In this document: positions 7,153 to 15,991 of the stretch, piece after piece
Position numbering within the stretch: the stretch's first letter is position 1
Layout of the letters: each line of letters opens with the position of its first letter
Assembly (NCBI GenBank): GCA_013375375.1
Contig: JABXJX010000008.1
Span: forward strand, 1-45,520
DNA: 45,520 nucleotides
Source: Desulfobacterales bacterium
GTDB taxonomy: Bacteria > Desulfobacterota > Desulfobacteria > Desulfobacterales > C00003060
Direction: 5' to 3'
Made by a program: the position numbers and the translations under genes
Notes under the pieces: generated by a model
Database searches by the model: none
Seen by the model: the letters and a program-made list of their open reading frames with translations, nothing else
Told to the model about the DNA's origin: nothing

Positions 7153-7581
7153 ATGAAAACGTATAGTGCGAAGCCAACAGAAGTAGAGAGAAAATGGTAC
7201 GTTGTGGATGCCAGCGAGTGTGTTCTAGGCAGACTGGCCAGTTTTGTTGCTAACCGCCTCAGGGGAAAGCATAAACCTATATATACACCGCACATTGACA
7301 CTGGCGACCACATTATTGTGGTAAACGCAAATAAAGTGGCATTAACCGGCAAAAAATGGGATGAAAAGTTCTATTATCGCCATAGTGGTTATATGGGTGG
7401 GCTTAAATCGATGACTGCCAGGGAACTTTTGCAAAAGCGACCTGGTGATTTAGTGGTTCATGCGGTTAGGGGGATGCTTCCCAAGAACAGGCTTGGACGC
7501 AAGATGTTGAAAAAACTGAAGGTTTATGCTGGACCAGAGCACCCGCATGTGGCACAGGATCCTGAAAGACTGCAACCCTAA
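7153..7581 (+). CDS. rplM: 50S ribosomal protein L13
   Basis: At 142 aa it has the usual length for L13. It aligns by eye throughout: the [17 protein letters not shown]-terminus, GDHIIVVNA, the [10 protein letters not shown] segment and the signature [17 protein letters not shown]. It binds 23S rRNA early in large-subunit assembly. The rpsI start follows 13 nt after its stop, the conserved rplM-rpsI pair, so the two are expected to share a promoter. Confidence 0.98.
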   Translation: MKTYSAKPTEVERKWYVVDASECVLGRLASFVANRLRGKHKPIYTPHIDTGDHIIVVNANKVALTGKKWDEKFYYRHSGYMGGLKSMTARELLQKRPGDLVVHAVRGMLPKNRLGRKMLKKLKVYAGPEHPHVAQDPERLQP

Positions 7582-7594
7582 GTGGGAGTATCTC

Positions 7595-7984
7595 ATGGTA
7601 GAATCTTATTACGGTACTGGAAAACGGAAGGCCGCTGTAGCCAGAACTTGGCTCAAGCTCGGACAAGGTATCATTACCATTAACAATCGAACCATCGAAG
7701 ATTATTTTGGCAGGGAGACTGCCAAGATGATCGTGGAACAGCCCTTTGTCCTGACGGATACCTATGGCAGCTTTGACGTGAAAGTCAATGTCGCCGGCGG
7801 AGGTATTTCAGGGCAGGCAGCTGCCATTCGTCATGGTATTGCGAAGGCTTTGCTTCAGTTCAAGCCGGAGTTTAGGCAAATACTGAAGAAGGCGGGCCTT
7901 GTCAGGCGTGATTCCAGGATAAAAGAGAGGAAGAAATACGGGCAAAAAGGAGCGCGTGCTCGTTTCCAGTATTCAAAGCGATAG
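7595..7984 (+). CDS. rpsI: 30S ribosomal protein S9
   Basis: The protein is 129 aa from the ATG at 7595, which has GGGAG 7 nt upstream; the longer ORF start at 7526 lies inside rplM and is rejected. Typical S9 features are [16 protein letters not shown] at the start, [19 protein letters not shown] in the middle, and the basic C-terminus ending in SKR that reaches into the ribosomal P site. It is paired with rplM. Confidence 0.98.
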   Translation: MVESYYGTGKRKAAVARTWLKLGQGIITINNRTIEDYFGRETAKMIVEQPFVLTDTYGSFDVKVNVAGGGISGQAAAIRHGIAKALLQFKPEFRQILKKAGLVRRDSRIKERKKYGQKGARARFQYSKR

Positions 7985-8054
7985 GCGGCTGGTCATTTAC
8001 AATCTGAGAGTTCCGCAAAGCTCTCAATAAACACTAACAAGGGGTGAATTGATT

Positions 8055-8273
8055 ATGGTTAAAGAAGAGGCCATCGAGGTACAGGGCAAGGTAATTCAGG
8101 ACTTGTCGCATGGCAACTATAAGGTGGAATTGGAGAATAAGCATCAGATAATGGCCCACCCCTGTGGGAAGATGCGTAAGTACTCTATCAAAATCCTGCC
8201 CGGAGACCTTGTAACTGTAGAGCTCTCGCCGTATGACTTGTCTCGGGGGAGAATTACATATCGATTTAAGTAA
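8055..8273 (+). CDS. infA: Translation initiation factor IF-1
   Basis: The protein is 72 aa from the ATG at 8055, exactly the common IF-1 length; the alternative TTG six bases earlier is too close to the AGGGGTG ribosome-binding site. It is a single OB-fold: [56 protein letters not shown]-1 binds the 30S A site during initiation. It stands alone here about 70 nt after rpsI rather than in the spc operon. Confidence 0.96.
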   Translation: MVKEEAIEVQGKVIQDLSHGNYKVELENKHQIMAHPCGKMRKYSIKILPGDLVTVELSPYDLSRGRITYRFK

Positions 8274-8492
8274 AAGAGACGAGGGCCGACTTTTGGCCAT
8301 GTCTTTGCTTGCCGGTTTTTCTCCGATCTTCAAATTTCTCTCCTGTCCGCAGTCAGATCCACACCGTAAGGCATAACCTTAATCTCACATACTAATGAGA
8401 AAGTTTTGTACCCGACATTTGGCTTGGGCTCATGATGTCTTTTCTTTTGTTCCGAGTCTTACGGGCTGGTATTTTTAGCGCCTATTTTTGAT

Positions 8493-8519
8493 TTGACAAG
8501 GGGAACTCCTTGCCATAAT
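8493..8519 (+). promoter_or_regulatory. Putative promoter of argC with internal dyad
   Basis: TTGACA (8493-8498) and CATAAT (8514-8519) are both near consensus, but the spacer is 15 nt. The spacer holds an imperfect dyad, CAAGG-GGAACT-CCTTG, which could be a regulator site. The argC start is at 8566. Confidence 0.4.
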
Positions 8520-8565
8520 CTTCTTTTGAAAGACTTTAGTTCACTTCTTCTATCTTGGAGGGAAC

Positions 8566-9603
8566 ATGGTTAAGGTTGCGGTTATTGGTGGAACCGGCTA
8601 TGCAGGCGCTGAGCTGGTAAGAGTCTTGTCAGGCCATCCCCATGTGGAACTGACAATGATTACCTCTCGCCGGTATGAGGGACGACCCTTTTCCGATATC
8701 TATCCCGCCATGGCCGGGATAGTGAATCTGACGTGCCGGGCCTTTTCAGAAGAGGCCGTATCCAAGTCGGCCGACGTCGTATTTACAGCGCTTCCACACG
8801 AGATCTCTATGGGTGTGGTGCCGGGACTCATTGATCAAGGGAAGAAGGTTATAGACCTGAGCGCGGATTTCAGATTCAAAGACCCCGCGCTGTACGAGGC
8901 CTGGTATGAGCCACATCAGGCCAAGGAGTTGCTTAAAACAGCGGTTTATGGACTTCCTGAGCTCCATTTTAATGATATTCAAAAGGCCTCTCTGGTTGGG
9001 AACCCGGGTTGTTATCCTACAAGCGTCCTTCTCCCTTTGATGCCGTTAATCAAGGCTCCGTTTATTGATCCTGACACCATTATCGCAGATTCCAAGTCAG
9101 GGACCAGCGGGGCCGGCCGCTCGGTCAGTCTAACCACGCATTTTTGTGAGGTTAATGAAGCCTTCAAGGCATACAATGTGGCCGCGCACCGCCATAACCC
9201 GGAGATGGACGAGGTTTTGAGCCTCTTTGCAGGGCGGACTATTCACATAACTTTTACGCCTCACCTGGTGCCTATAACAAGGGGCATGCTGACTACGATC
9301 TATGTTGGGTTGAAGGAGGATGTCTCGACCCGGGATGTGGCCTCTTTCCTTGATTCCTTTTATGCTGACAAGCCTTTTGTCCGGATCTGTCCGATGAGCA
9401 GATTCCCGAATACCATGTATGTAAGAGGCACCAACTACTGTGATATAGGATTTCACGTGGCCGAGCGGACCAAACGTCTTATCCTGATTTCGGCGATCGA
9501 CAACCTCGTAAAAGGGGCCTCCGGCCAGGCTGTTCAGAATATGAATATAATGCTTGGATTTGCCGAAACAGCAGGACTGGATCAGCCCCCGTTTCCGCTT
9601 TAG
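8566..9603 (+). CDS. argC: N-acetyl-gamma-glutamyl-phosphate reductase
   Basis: The 345-aa enzyme carries out the NADPH-dependent third step of arginine/ornithine synthesis in the cytoplasm. The N-terminal Rossmann motif is IGGTGYAGAELVR. The catalytic Cys is residue 149 in GNPGCYPTS, and the substrate-binding segment is KSGTSGAGR. The His-containing HRHNPEM segment is also present. The start has a strong GGAGG ribosome-binding site. No other arg gene is adjacent. truA follows after 24 nt and is probably co-transcribed. Confidence 0.97.
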   Translation: MVKVAVIGGTGYAGAELVRVLSGHPHVELTMITSRRYEGRPFSDIYPAMAGIVNLTCRAFSEEAVSKSADVVFTALPHEISMGVVPGLIDQGKKVIDLSADFRFKDPALYEAWYEPHQAKELLKTAVYGLPELHFNDIQKASLVGNPGCYPTSVLLPLMPLIKAPFIDPDTIIADSKSGTSGAGRSVSLTTHFCEVNEAFKAYNVAAHRHNPEMDEVLSLFAGRTIHITFTPHLVPITRGMLTTIYVGLKEDVSTRDVASFLDSFYADKPFVRICPMSRFPNTMYVRGTNYCDIGFHVAERTKRLILISAIDNLVKGASGQAVQNMNIMLGFAETAGLDQPPFPL

Positions 9604-9627
9604 TTCATTTTAGATCAACTTAGGCAC

Positions 9628-10383
9628 TTGGTCCTATTGCAGAACTTCAAGCTCATTATCGAATACGACGGCACGGCCTATCATGGCTGGCAGCGCCAGA
9701 ATGATACATCCACGGTGCAGGGGGCCATTGAGGCCGCGCTGGAGACCATGACCGGGCGTTCGGTTACGGTTATTGGATCCGGACGAACCGATGCCGGTGT
9801 ACACGCCACAGGCCAGGTGGCGAATTTTTGCGTGGAGACGAGACTGACGTCCGACGTTTTTGCAAAGGGCCTGAATAGCCTCCTCCCCCCGGATATTGTA
9901 ATCAAAGATTGTGCAGCGGTTGATAAGACCTTCCATGCTCGATACGATGCTCGAAGCAAGATCTACGATTACCATATCTTGAATCAACCAACCCCGGCCG
10001 CCATTTTTAGACAGTACGCATGGCACATTGGAAAGCACCTTGATCTCGAGGCGATCAGAACAGCCATGCTTTGCCTGAAGGGCCAGCATGACTTTTCAGC
10101 CTTTGAAGCAGCCGGCAGCCCTCGATCGCACGCTGTTCGGACCGTAATAGATTTACACCTGAGCGAAAAAGATGCGGATGGTTATGTGATTTTCAGTATT
10201 GAAGCCGACGGGTTCCTGCGGCATATGGTACGAAACATTGTGGGAACCCTTGTTGATGTAGGACTGGGCAAAATCTCACCCGAGGCCTTTGAGGAGATTG
10301 TGATATCAAAGGACCGCACACAAGCCGGGATAACATCCCCTGCTCACGGGCTCTTCTTAAAGAAAGTCAAATATCCACGTTAG
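9628..10383 (+). CDS. truA: tRNA pseudouridine(38-40) synthase
   Basis: The 251-aa enzyme isomerises uridines 38-40 in the tRNA anticodon arm. The catalytic Asp is residue 55 in GSGRTDAGVHA. Other TruA landmarks are YDGTAYHGWQRQ at the start, YDARSKIYDYHI, and FLRHMVRNIVGTLVDVG near the end. The start codon appears to be TTG at 9628, with a second TTG at 9637 as an alternative; no ATG is available. It lies 24 nt after argC and is convergent with the ClC gene. Confidence 0.96.
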   Translation: MVLLQNFKLIIEYDGTAYHGWQRQNDTSTVQGAIEAALETMTGRSVTVIGSGRTDAGVHATGQVANFCVETRLTSDVFAKGLNSLLPPDIVIKDCAAVDKTFHARYDARSKIYDYHILNQPTPAAIFRQYAWHIGKHLDLEAIRTAMLCLKGQHDFSAFEAAGSPRSHAVRTVIDLHLSEKDADGYVIFSIEADGFLRHMVRNIVGTLVDVGLGKISPEAFEEIVISKDRTQAGITSPAHGLFLKKVKYPR

Positions 10384-10385
10384 CA

Positions 10386-10413
10386 CATTCTAACGGGCTG
10401 TAGAAAAACTCTT
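10386..10413. repeat. Dispersed short repeat (GGCTGTwGAAAAACTCTTAA), copy 1
   Basis: TCTAACGGGCTGTAGAAAAA followed by CTCTTAAG lies between the convergent truA and ClC genes. The same about 27-bp word, with two mismatches, occurs inverted at 34945-34973. It may be the end of a degenerate mobile element. Confidence 0.55.
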
Positions 10414-12679
10414 AAGCACCGAACCTGCCTCTGCCCCCTTTCTTTATCACTATGTCATCGTAGGCAGATATGATATCCCTTCGGCTGATAACGCCCAGGA
10501 GCTTCTTGGGGTCGTGTTTGTCTACCACTGGGAGTACGGAAAAATCTCCCTGCGTGATCCTGGTAAGGGCCAGGAACAGGCTATCATCCTCGGTTATGGT
10601 AACTACTTTGCTTGTTGCGATATCTTGTGCAGTCAAAGTCTCCTCGGCGTTGTCGCTAAAGGCCTTTTTACAATCAGAAAATGAAAGCATGCCGCTCAAC
10701 CGGCCCATCCCGTCAACCACCGGAAAGCTGTTAAGCTTACTGCCATAAATAAAATCCCTGAGTTCTGTAATCGGCATGTCTGCCCGTATCGTCTGAATCT
10801 CTCGCCTCAAGGCCTCCTTTACCGGTATACTCTTTAGCCGGCTGATTTCTCGGTCCGATTCAATGTCTATTCCATGGTGTGTCGATTTTATTTGTTCAAC
10901 CCTCTGGTTGTAGTACTGGATGACCTCCCGACGATCCAGCATCCCTAACAGGACCATATGGTCTTCATCCTTGACTACCGGGAGCCTGTGAAGGTTGCGA
11001 ATGGTAAATTTCTTGAGCACTTCATTCAGGTCTTCAGAAGGCGTTGTGGCGATAATATCCGGGTTGGCGATATCTTTCATGACCACAAGATCGCTGATTT
11101 CCTGATCAAAGATTATGCCTCGAACATCGTTAATCGAGAAGATCCCCGTCAACCTGTCTTCCTTGTTTACCATCGGAAAGTAGTGCTGATCGGTGGAAGA
11201 AAACATTCTTCTGAAAGCCGAAAACGGCATATCTTCAGGAACCGTTTTGATTTTTCTCACGTGGGGCATCAGGTCTTTTACATGTATAGTGCCGAGCACA
11301 TCCACAAAGAAGTCCCCGCGATGTGCATTGGAGTCTACCCTGGTTGGCACCTGCTTCAAATAAATCGTCCATTTTCGTGAAAGGAGGAAGACAAGCGAGC
11401 AGACAAGCAGACTCGGCAGCAGCAGGTGATATGAATTTGTCATCTCGCTCACAAAGATAATAGTGGAGATTGGGGTATTGGAGACAGCCGCAAAGAATCC
11501 AGCCATGCCGACCACTACAAAAGCGCCGGGCTGGGAGACAATCCCCGGCACAATGGCATGGAAGATCCTGCCTACCGCACCTCCCAAGGCCCCGCCAATC
11601 ACGATAGACGGGCCAAATACGCCTCCGCTCCCCCCGGAACCGATAGAGAAAGATGTGGTCAGTATTTTACCTAAGGCCAGTCCGAGAAGAAGGAGTGTGG
11701 GCAGCTGATTGTCCAGGGCCATTTGGGCAAACCCATAACCAAAGGCCAGGGTTTGAGGGAGAAAAAAACCGATAACACCAGTACAAAGGCCTCCAATGGC
11801 CGGCTTGATATGATTTGGGATCTTTGCGGCCCTGGCGATCCGATGTACGCCGTAAAAGGATTTGACATACAAGATCCCTCCCCCAACCAAGACGATTGCC
11901 AGTACAATATATGGCCCCAGTTCTAAGGGATTTCGAAAGACAAAATCCTGAGATTCAAACAGTGAACCCCATCCAAAGACCAGGCAGAAGAGGCAGTATG
12001 CAACGACCGAAGAGATGCCGGCCGGAATGATAACCTCTGATTCGAATTCCGGGTCACGGTAAAGTACCTCGGCCGCAAATAGTGCGCCGGCAAGCGGCGC
12101 CCGAAAGATGCTTCCAACACCGGCACCTACGCCCGCTGCCAACATGATACGGCGCTCCCGGTCAGAGAGCTTCAACTTTGTGGCAAGATACGAGCCAAAT
12201 CCTGCCCCGATCTGGGCGATAGGTCCCTCACGACCCCCTGAACCTCCAGAGGTTATGGTGATCGCAGAGGCGATGGTCTTGATAAAAGGTATTCTTCCAC
12301 GGATAAACCCTCCTTTATTGTGATAGGAATCGATGGCGGCGTCCGTGCCGTGCCCTTCCGCCTCAGGCGCAAAGGTATAAACAAGCCAGCCGCTTATGAT
12401 CCCTCCGAGGGCCGGGAGAAAGAGGAGCATCCAGCGGCTAAATGGTGTGTTCGTTGGTTGGAAAAGGTGGGACTCTCCGGCAGGCGGGGGCGGGCGGTAG
12501 CCTGCCATTTGATCCATGAAGATATGCAAACCCGCCTGGCATAGATACTGAAAGACTATGGAGCCAAGACCGGCAATAAGTCCTATCAAAATGTAGTAAA
12601 ATACCCATTTCCCTGCGGTGGTAATGCGGGTGCCTCTGATCTTCAGGATGGAATAGTTGGGCCACCTTTTCTTTTTCAA
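10412..12679 (-). CDS. ClC-family chloride channel/antiporter with four CBS domains
   Basis: This is a 755-aa membrane protein. Residues about 20-440 form the ClC core, with the selectivity motifs GSGGREGPIAQIG (gating Glu in GREGP present) and GSGGSGGVFGPS. Hydrophobic helices continue to VCSLVFLLS. The remaining 290 residues carry two pairs of CBS repeats (four in all), for example VKDLMPHVRKIKTVPED and AQDIATSKVVTITEDD. These normally sense adenine nucleotides and regulate transport. Two CBS domains are usual, so four is on the long side. The acidic residue that often serves as internal proton glutamate appears replaced (AEVLYRD), so channel versus antiporter mode is open. Confidence 0.9.
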   Translation of the reverse strand: MKKKRWPNYSILKIRGTRITTAGKWVFYYILIGLIAGLGSIVFQYLCQAGLHIFMDQMAGYRPPPPAGESHLFQPTNTPFSRWMLLFLPALGGIISGWLVYTFAPEAEGHGTDAAIDSYHNKGGFIRGRIPFIKTIASAITITSGGSGGREGPIAQIGAGFGSYLATKLKLSDRERRIMLAAGVGAGVGSIFRAPLAGALFAAEVLYRDPEFESEVIIPAGISSVVAYCLFCLVFGWGSLFESQDFVFRNPLELGPYIVLAIVLVGGGILYVKSFYGVHRIARAAKIPNHIKPAIGGLCTGVIGFFLPQTLAFGYGFAQMALDNQLPTLLLLGLALGKILTTSFSIGSGGSGGVFGPSIVIGGALGGAVGRIFHAIVPGIVSQPGAFVVVGMAGFFAAVSNTPISTIIFVSEMTNSYHLLLPSLLVCSLVFLLSRKWTIYLKQVPTRVDSNAHRGDFFVDVLGTIHVKDLMPHVRKIKTVPEDMPFSAFRRMFSSTDQHYFPMVNKEDRLTGIFSINDVRGIIFDQEISDLVVMKDIANPDIIATTPSEDLNEVLKKFTIRNLHRLPVVKDEDHMVLLGMLDRREVIQYYNQRVEQIKSTHHGIDIESDREISRLKSIPVKEALRREIQTIRADMPITELRDFIYGSKLNSFPVVDGMGRLSGMLSFSDCKKAFSDNAEETLTAQDIATSKVVTITEDDSLFLALTRITQGDFSVLPVVDKHDPKKLLGVISRRDIISAYDDIVIKKGGRGRFGA

Positions 12680-12851
12680 AGGGATTGCCTTTTGATTTAA
12701 CCTTTGGTAACAGAAGCTTTGTTATTCACTATTCGAGAATCGGATACCCGACATCTGATACTACACACTGGTTTCACGAATAACTTATAATGACGCTTGT
12801 GCCCTTACGTCAAGAGAAAAGCCTCAAACAAATGAGGTTGGGGAGGTAATA

Positions 12852-14045
12852 ATGTCTTTATCCGAACGAATCAGTCGTATCAAGCCATCGCCTACCTTGG
12901 CTATGAATGCAAAGGCCTTGTCGATGAAAGAACAGGGCGTTGATGTGATAAGCTTCGGGGTGGGTGAGCCGGATTTTGATACCCCGAAACACATTAGAGA
13001 TGAGGCCGCGCAGGCCATGGAGGAGGGGTTTACACGATATACGGCCGTTGGTGGTATCCTTGAACTTAAAGATGCTATTATAGAAAAATTCCGGCGCGAC
13101 AACAGCCTCAGTTATGAACGTGATGAGGTAATGGTTTCCTGCGGGGGAAAACATGTTCTCTACAACCTGGCCCAGGCCTTGTTAAACCCAGGCGATGAGG
13201 TAATAATCCCTGCCCCGTACTGGGTATCCTATCCACCGATTGTGATTCTTGCCGGTGCCGATCCTGTGATCATTAGAACAGGGGAGGCAGATGATTTTAA
13301 ATTGTCGGCAGAGTCTCTGGAGACGGCTATTACACCTCGAACAAAACTGTTGGTTCTCAACAGCCCTTCCAACCCTACCGGTTCAGTATACACCGAATCC
13401 GAGTTAGAGGCGCTGGCCGAGGTGATCTTAAAATATAATATTTGGGTCGTTTCAGATGAAATCTATGAAAAATTGATTTTTGACGATAGACCATTTTACA
13501 GCATTGCCCAGATAAGTGAGAAACTAAAATCTAAGACCTTTGTCGTAAATGGGTTATCCAAGACCTATGCCATGACGGGCTGGCGCATTGGATATGTGGC
13601 TGGAGCGCGGGAAGTTATCGCGGGGATGACCAAGATCCAGAGCCAGAGCACCTCAAACCCCAATTCGATAGCACAGAAGGCTGCGGTTGCAGCCTTGAAT
13701 GGACCACAAGATTTCATCCAGTCCATGCTACAGGCATTTGACCAGCGGCGAAAGTACCTGTTACAGCGATTGAATGCTATTAAAGGAGTTCATTGCAACT
13801 TGCCTATTGGGGCCTTCTATGCATTCCCCAATTTTAGCTATTATTTCAATGCCAAGACGAAAGGGATATCCATAAAGGGCTCAGCTGACCTTTGTGAGCA
13901 TCTTTTGACCGAGGCACGGGTAGCCCTGGTGCCGGGGATAGCCTTTGGCGATGGTGATTTTGTAAGATTTTCTTATGCAACAGGTCTTGAAACGATAGGG
14001 GAGGGGCTCGATAGGATAGAGGATGCTCTCGGCAAGCTGGTGTAG
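12852..14045 (+). CDS. Pyridoxal-phosphate aspartate-type aminotransferase (class I, subgroup Ib)
   Basis: The 397-aa fold-type I aminotransferase should move the amino group between aspartate and 2-oxoglutarate; related enzymes also act on prephenate or aromatic acids. Visible motifs are SFGVGEPDFDTP, YTAVGGILELKDAI, NSPSNPTGS, VVSDEIYE, and the PLP Lys in GLSKTYAMTGWRIGYVAG near residue 234. A C-terminal Arg for the substrate carboxylate is seen in VRFSYA. The start has an ideal GGGGAGGTAATA ribosome-binding site. It is divergent from the ClC gene. A TATAAT at 12786 is a possible -10 element. Confidence 0.93.
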   Translation: MSLSERISRIKPSPTLAMNAKALSMKEQGVDVISFGVGEPDFDTPKHIRDEAAQAMEEGFTRYTAVGGILELKDAIIEKFRRDNSLSYERDEVMVSCGGKHVLYNLAQALLNPGDEVIIPAPYWVSYPPIVILAGADPVIIRTGEADDFKLSAESLETAITPRTKLLVLNSPSNPTGSVYTESELEALAEVILKYNIWVVSDEIYEKLIFDDRPFYSIAQISEKLKSKTFVVNGLSKTYAMTGWRIGYVAGAREVIAGMTKIQSQSTSNPNSIAQKAAVAALNGPQDFIQSMLQAFDQRRKYLLQRLNAIKGVHCNLPIGAFYAFPNFSYYFNAKTKGISIKGSADLCEHLLTEARVALVPGIAFGDGDFVRFSYATGLETIGEGLDRIEDALGKLV

Positions 14046-14122
14046 TCATTAGTCATTGGTCATTGGAATTGTGTATAATTCATTTGACCCCTGACCAATG
14101 ACCGCTGACCAATGACTGATCC
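14046..14122. repeat. Iterated-word inverted repeat between convergent genes
   Basis: The words AGTCATTGGTCATTGG and CCAATGACCGCTGACCAATGACT form an imperfect hairpin made of repeated 8-10 nt units. It lies between the stops of the aminotransferase and the PxxKW gene, where it could act as a bidirectional terminator, though no strong T-run follows. Confidence 0.6.
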
Positions 14123-14128
14123 GTAGGC

Positions 14129-14407
14129 TTACCGGCCTCTCCTTTTGGAAGCCTTGAGCGGATTGATTTTGGTATTCTTAATCCGGGTTTCCTTCTTAAC
14201 ATGGGTGGCAAAGTTGCAATCGCCGTTTTTCCACTTGATCGAAGGATCCGGGCAGGCTGTGCAGTACCAGCCGGAAGAAAACTCTGAAGCACGGTTACAT
14301 CCATGACATGCCTCCACGACTTGGTGGCAGACCCCACCATTAAAGGAACAGCCTTTCTTGGTCATAAAGACGCACTCCAACCCTTCTTTTACACTTCTAC
14401 AGTCCAT
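14129..14407 (-). CDS. PxxKW-type cysteine-rich small protein
   Basis: The protein is about 92 aa from the ATG at 14407, which follows AAGGGGG at good spacing; the ORF-track start is a GTG three codons earlier. Nine Cys residues are paired in patterns suggesting metal binding (MTKKGCSFNGGVCHQVVEAC, CHGC, CTAC). The PSIKW segment followed by KNGDCNFATH, and the basic tail INPLKASKR, match what I recall of the PxxKW cysteine-rich family seen in deltaproteobacteria. The function is unknown. It is monocistronic, with its own likely promoter. Confidence 0.75.
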   Translation of the reverse strand: MDCRSVKEGLECVFMTKKGCSFNGGVCHQVVEACHGCNRASEFSSGWYCTACPDPSIKWKNGDCNFATHVKKETRIKNTKINPLKASKRRGR

Positions 14408-14768
14408 GGGAATCACCCCCTTCTATTTTGGTCTCAGATGATGAATTTTGCCAATTTGGGCAAATCTTGATATTTTTATCGACTTATTTTTAACTTGTCA
14501 ACAAGATTTTGGGCACCTTTGGCTTTTTGATATAACCAGCCGCCATCAGGAGGATTAGCTAAAAGAGGCGCTCCACTTGTATTTAAGAACTATTCATGAT
14601 AATTATAAATATTGAGCGTGATTGTATGGGCTATCATATAAAGAAGTTAGCTCCGCCCCGCAATTGAAATGATGGGTTTAGAGGATAGCATATATCGACT
14701 ATCACAAAACGGCTTGTAAATTCAATGGGTTGTAGAAACTCCGAAACATTTATTCAGTGAGGTGAACT
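14408..14768. other. Divergent intergenic region between PxxKW gene and pilC
   Basis: This 361-nt stretch holds the leftward promoter described at 14473 and, at 14494-14505, a small dyad CTTGT-CA-ACAAG overlapping its -35. The right half is AT-rich without a convincing rightward promoter, although the pilC start has a good GAGG ribosome-binding site. No ORF with coding character was seen. Confidence 0.5.
14473..14501 (-). promoter_or_regulatory. Putative sigma-70 promoter of the PxxKW gene
   Basis: On the minus strand a perfect TTGACA (14496-14501) is followed after 17 nt by TAAAAA (14473-14478), about 65 nt upstream of the gene start. The -35 overlaps a short dyad. Confidence 0.5.
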
Positions 14769-15980
14769 ATGCCGGTCTATCAGTGGAAGGGAGAGGACAG
14801 GAAGGGGACAGCCCAGAAGGGTGAGATAGAGGCCCCTAATGAGGCTGCAGTACGCATGCAACTGCGTCGCATGCAGATAAGACCTGCAAAGATAAAGAAA
14901 AAACCAAAGGACCTTTTTGAAAATGTCTCCTTTATGCAGCCCAAGGTGCAAACAAGTGATGTAGTGATTTTTGCAAGGCAATTTGCAACCATGATCAATG
15001 CAGGACTTCCACTCATTCAGAGCCTTGATATTCTGCAGTCCCAACAAGAGAACAAGACCTTTCAGAAGACCCTGAAGGATATTAAAGAGAGTGTGGAAGG
15101 TGGCTCAACCCTTGCAGACGCCTTGAAAAAATATCCAAAGATATTTGACGAGCTGTTTGTTAACATGGTTGCGGCCGGCGAAGTAGGTGGTATCTTGGAT
15201 ACTATCTTGAACCGCCTTTCCGCTTACATGGAAAAGGCTATGAAACTCAAGAAACAGGTCAAGGGAGCCATGACCTACCCTATTATCGTCCTTTGTATTG
15301 CAGTCTTGGTGGTCGGTGTAATCTTGGTCTTTGTAATTCCGGTTTTTGAAAAGATGTTTGCCGACTTTGGGGGAGCCCTTCCAGCCCCTACCCAGATTGT
15401 AGTAGGCCTGAGCAACTTTACCAAAGGCAATATCCATTATATGATTGGCTCAGTTATAGCCCTGATTATCGTATTCAAGCGATTTTATGCCACGGAAAAG
15501 GGTCGTATGATTGTTGATGACATTATGCTCAAGCTACCTGTTTTCGGCCCCCTTTTGCGCAAGGTCGCTGTGGCCAAGTTTACACGAACAATGGGTACCA
15601 TGATTAGCAGTGGGGTGCCTATCTTGGAGGCACTGGACATCGTGGCAAAGACGTCTGGCAACAAGACAGTTGAGGCGGCTATCTACAAAGTCCGATCGGG
15701 TATCACCGAGGGGCGCACGATGGCAGACCCTCTTGGTGAGAGCGGAGTGTTTCCTTCCATGGTGGTGCAGATGGTGGCAGTGGGAGAATCTACAGGTGCC
15801 TTGGACGCCATGTTGTCAAAGATTGCCGATTACTACGATGATGAGGTGGATGCTGCGGTTGAAGGCCTGACATCCATGATCGAGCCCTTTATGATGGTCT
15901 TCTTGGGCGTTACTATTGGCGGGCTGGTTGTTTCCATGTATTTGCCCATCTTCAAGATGGCGGGCATGGTTGGCGGATAG
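14769..15980 (+). CDS. pilC: Type IV pilus inner-membrane platform protein (PilC/GspF family)
   Basis: This 403-aa protein contains two T2SSF domains (about residues 65-190 and 270-395). Typical sequences are VIFARQFATMINAGLPLIQS, AAGEVGGILDTILNRLS, and the repeat KFTRTMGTMISSGVPILEAL. Three membrane segments are seen (about 175-200, 225-240, 375-395). PilC anchors the PilB/PilT ATPases in the pilus machine. GspF of type II secretion is similar, but the PilS-like gene 12 nt downstream favours pili. pilB, pilT and pilin genes are not in the window. Confidence 0.9.
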   Translation: MPVYQWKGEDRKGTAQKGEIEAPNEAAVRMQLRRMQIRPAKIKKKPKDLFENVSFMQPKVQTSDVVIFARQFATMINAGLPLIQSLDILQSQQENKTFQKTLKDIKESVEGGSTLADALKKYPKIFDELFVNMVAAGEVGGILDTILNRLSAYMEKAMKLKKQVKGAMTYPIIVLCIAVLVVGVILVFVIPVFEKMFADFGGALPAPTQIVVGLSNFTKGNIHYMIGSVIALIIVFKRFYATEKGRMIVDDIMLKLPVFGPLLRKVAVAKFTRTMGTMISSGVPILEALDIVAKTSGNKTVEAAIYKVRSGITEGRTMADPLGESGVFPSMVVQMVAVGESTGALDAMLSKIADYYDDEVDAAVEGLTSMIEPFMMVFLGVTIGGLVVSMYLPIFKMAGMVGG

Positions 15981-15991
15981 GATGAAAAGAC

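Noticed and set aside
8278-8320. Terminator after infA
   Set aside because: GGCC-GACTTTT-GGCC with weak flanking pairing and a distant T-run is too poor to call.
14490-14520. Sigma-54 promoter near pilC
   Set aside because: TTGGGCACCTTTGGCTT looks similar, but the GG-N10-GC spacing fails by one or two bases.
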